Shown here one piece after another: positions 63,791 through 64,000 of a DNA stretch of 64,000 nucleotides. Both the position numbers and the translations under genes were made by a program. Every line of letters begins with the position of its first letter. Within the stretch, counting starts at the first letter, position 1. The notes beneath the pieces are model-generated. The model was given only the letters and a program-made list of their open reading frames with translations, did not search any database and had not been told where the DNA came from. The stretch is from the NCBI GenBank assembly GCA_018377375.1, contig JAGZZN010000001.1, positions 30,147 to 94,146 on the forward strand, read 5' to 3'. This stretch comes from Streptococcus parasanguinis. GTDB lineage: Bacteria > Bacillota > Bacilli > Lactobacillales > Streptococcaceae.

Positions 63791-64000
63791 TTAGCCCAAT
63801 TTATTATTGGCCATGATTTCATCAATAAAGCCATATTCAAGTGTTTCTTGCGCGCTCATCCAATTGTCACGCTCCGCATCAGCATGCACTTTTTCAATGG
63901 ATTGACCTGAATTTTCCGCAAGGATTTTTTCCAAGTTATTCCGTGTTTTGAGCAAGTGTTCTGCTGCAATCGCCATATCGGTTTGTTGGGTACCACCACC
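63791..64000 (-). CDS. clpP: ATP-dependent Clp protease proteolytic subunit, C-terminal part
   Basis: The last 69 residues of ClpP, cut by the window end. [33 protein letters not shown] and [19 protein letters not shown] match the ClpP C-terminus, including the DxxMSAxEAxEYGLID-type motif near the end. The catalytic Ser and His lie outside the window. ClpP degrades misfolded and regulatory proteins with ClpC, ClpE or ClpX. Confidence 0.95.
   Translation of the reverse strand, partial: GGGTQQTDMAIAAEHLLKTRNNLEKILAENSGQSIEKVHADAERDNWMSAQETLEYGFIDEIMANNKLG

Overview
The window looks like chromosomal DNA of an oral viridans Streptococcus (mitis/sanguinis group; S. parasanguinis or a close relative is my best guess, not proven). 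The reasons are gene content and order familiar from pneumococcus-like genomes: ccpA/pepQ divergent, coaE-pmrA-rpmG-secG-rnr-smpB-tehB, ybeY-dgkA-era-mutM, clpP-ylbG-livJHMGF, tmk-holB-yabA-rsmI. A low-to-mid GC content, canonical AAGGAGG ribosome binding sites and TTGACA/TATAAT promoters agree. Most genes are on the minus strand.

Layout. 1-4225: thrS (cut by the window edge) behind a T-box leader, then two glycolipid glycosyltransferases. 4281-5774: an AT-rich methyltransferase/TetR insertion bounded by copies of one terminator sequence. 5824-8071: ccpA and pepQ. 8312-12869: an Rrf2 regulator, a metallophosphoesterase, the Mn transporter mntH, an IS200-type element and a TetR regulator. 13287-22068: a housekeeping block (tehB, smpB, rnr, secG, rpmG, pmrA, coaE, mutM, era, dgkA, ybeY). 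22165-25925: a heterodimeric ABC drug exporter (BmrCD/YheIH type) behind a short leader peptide and two terminators, which reads as a ribosome-sensing attenuator. 26020-33785: tRNA-Thr, ald, phoH, cvfB, frr, pyrH, rplA, rplK. 33880-36398: an ABC exporter divergent from an Rgg-type regulator. 36448-41586: a P-type ATPase, a VOC protein and FtsK. 41738-46512: an unrecognised operon of membrane proteins with two near-identical promoters. 46735-54986: SlrA-type foldase, ABC-F, Spx/ArsC-like protein, ogt, rsmI, yabA, holB, tmk, YitT. 55028-58149: a CBS-domain protein and a second Rgg-plus-exporter module. 58592-63125: the liv branched-chain amino acid transporter, with a CodY-like box in its promoter. 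The window ends in ylbG and clpP (cut by the edge).

Two intergenic repeat families stand out. One is a 132-bp core present five times (13098, 28149, 47636, 49615, 58388) that folds as a closing stem with three hairpins. Its hairpin stems differ between copies by compensatory changes, so base pairing rather than sequence is being preserved. The other is a 175-bp element with terminal inverted repeats, present twice (8130, 63591). I do not recognise the first as a named family. It and the leader-peptide attenuator at 25654-25925 are the best candidates for undescribed biology here. No CRISPR array, prophage or rRNA operon was seen.
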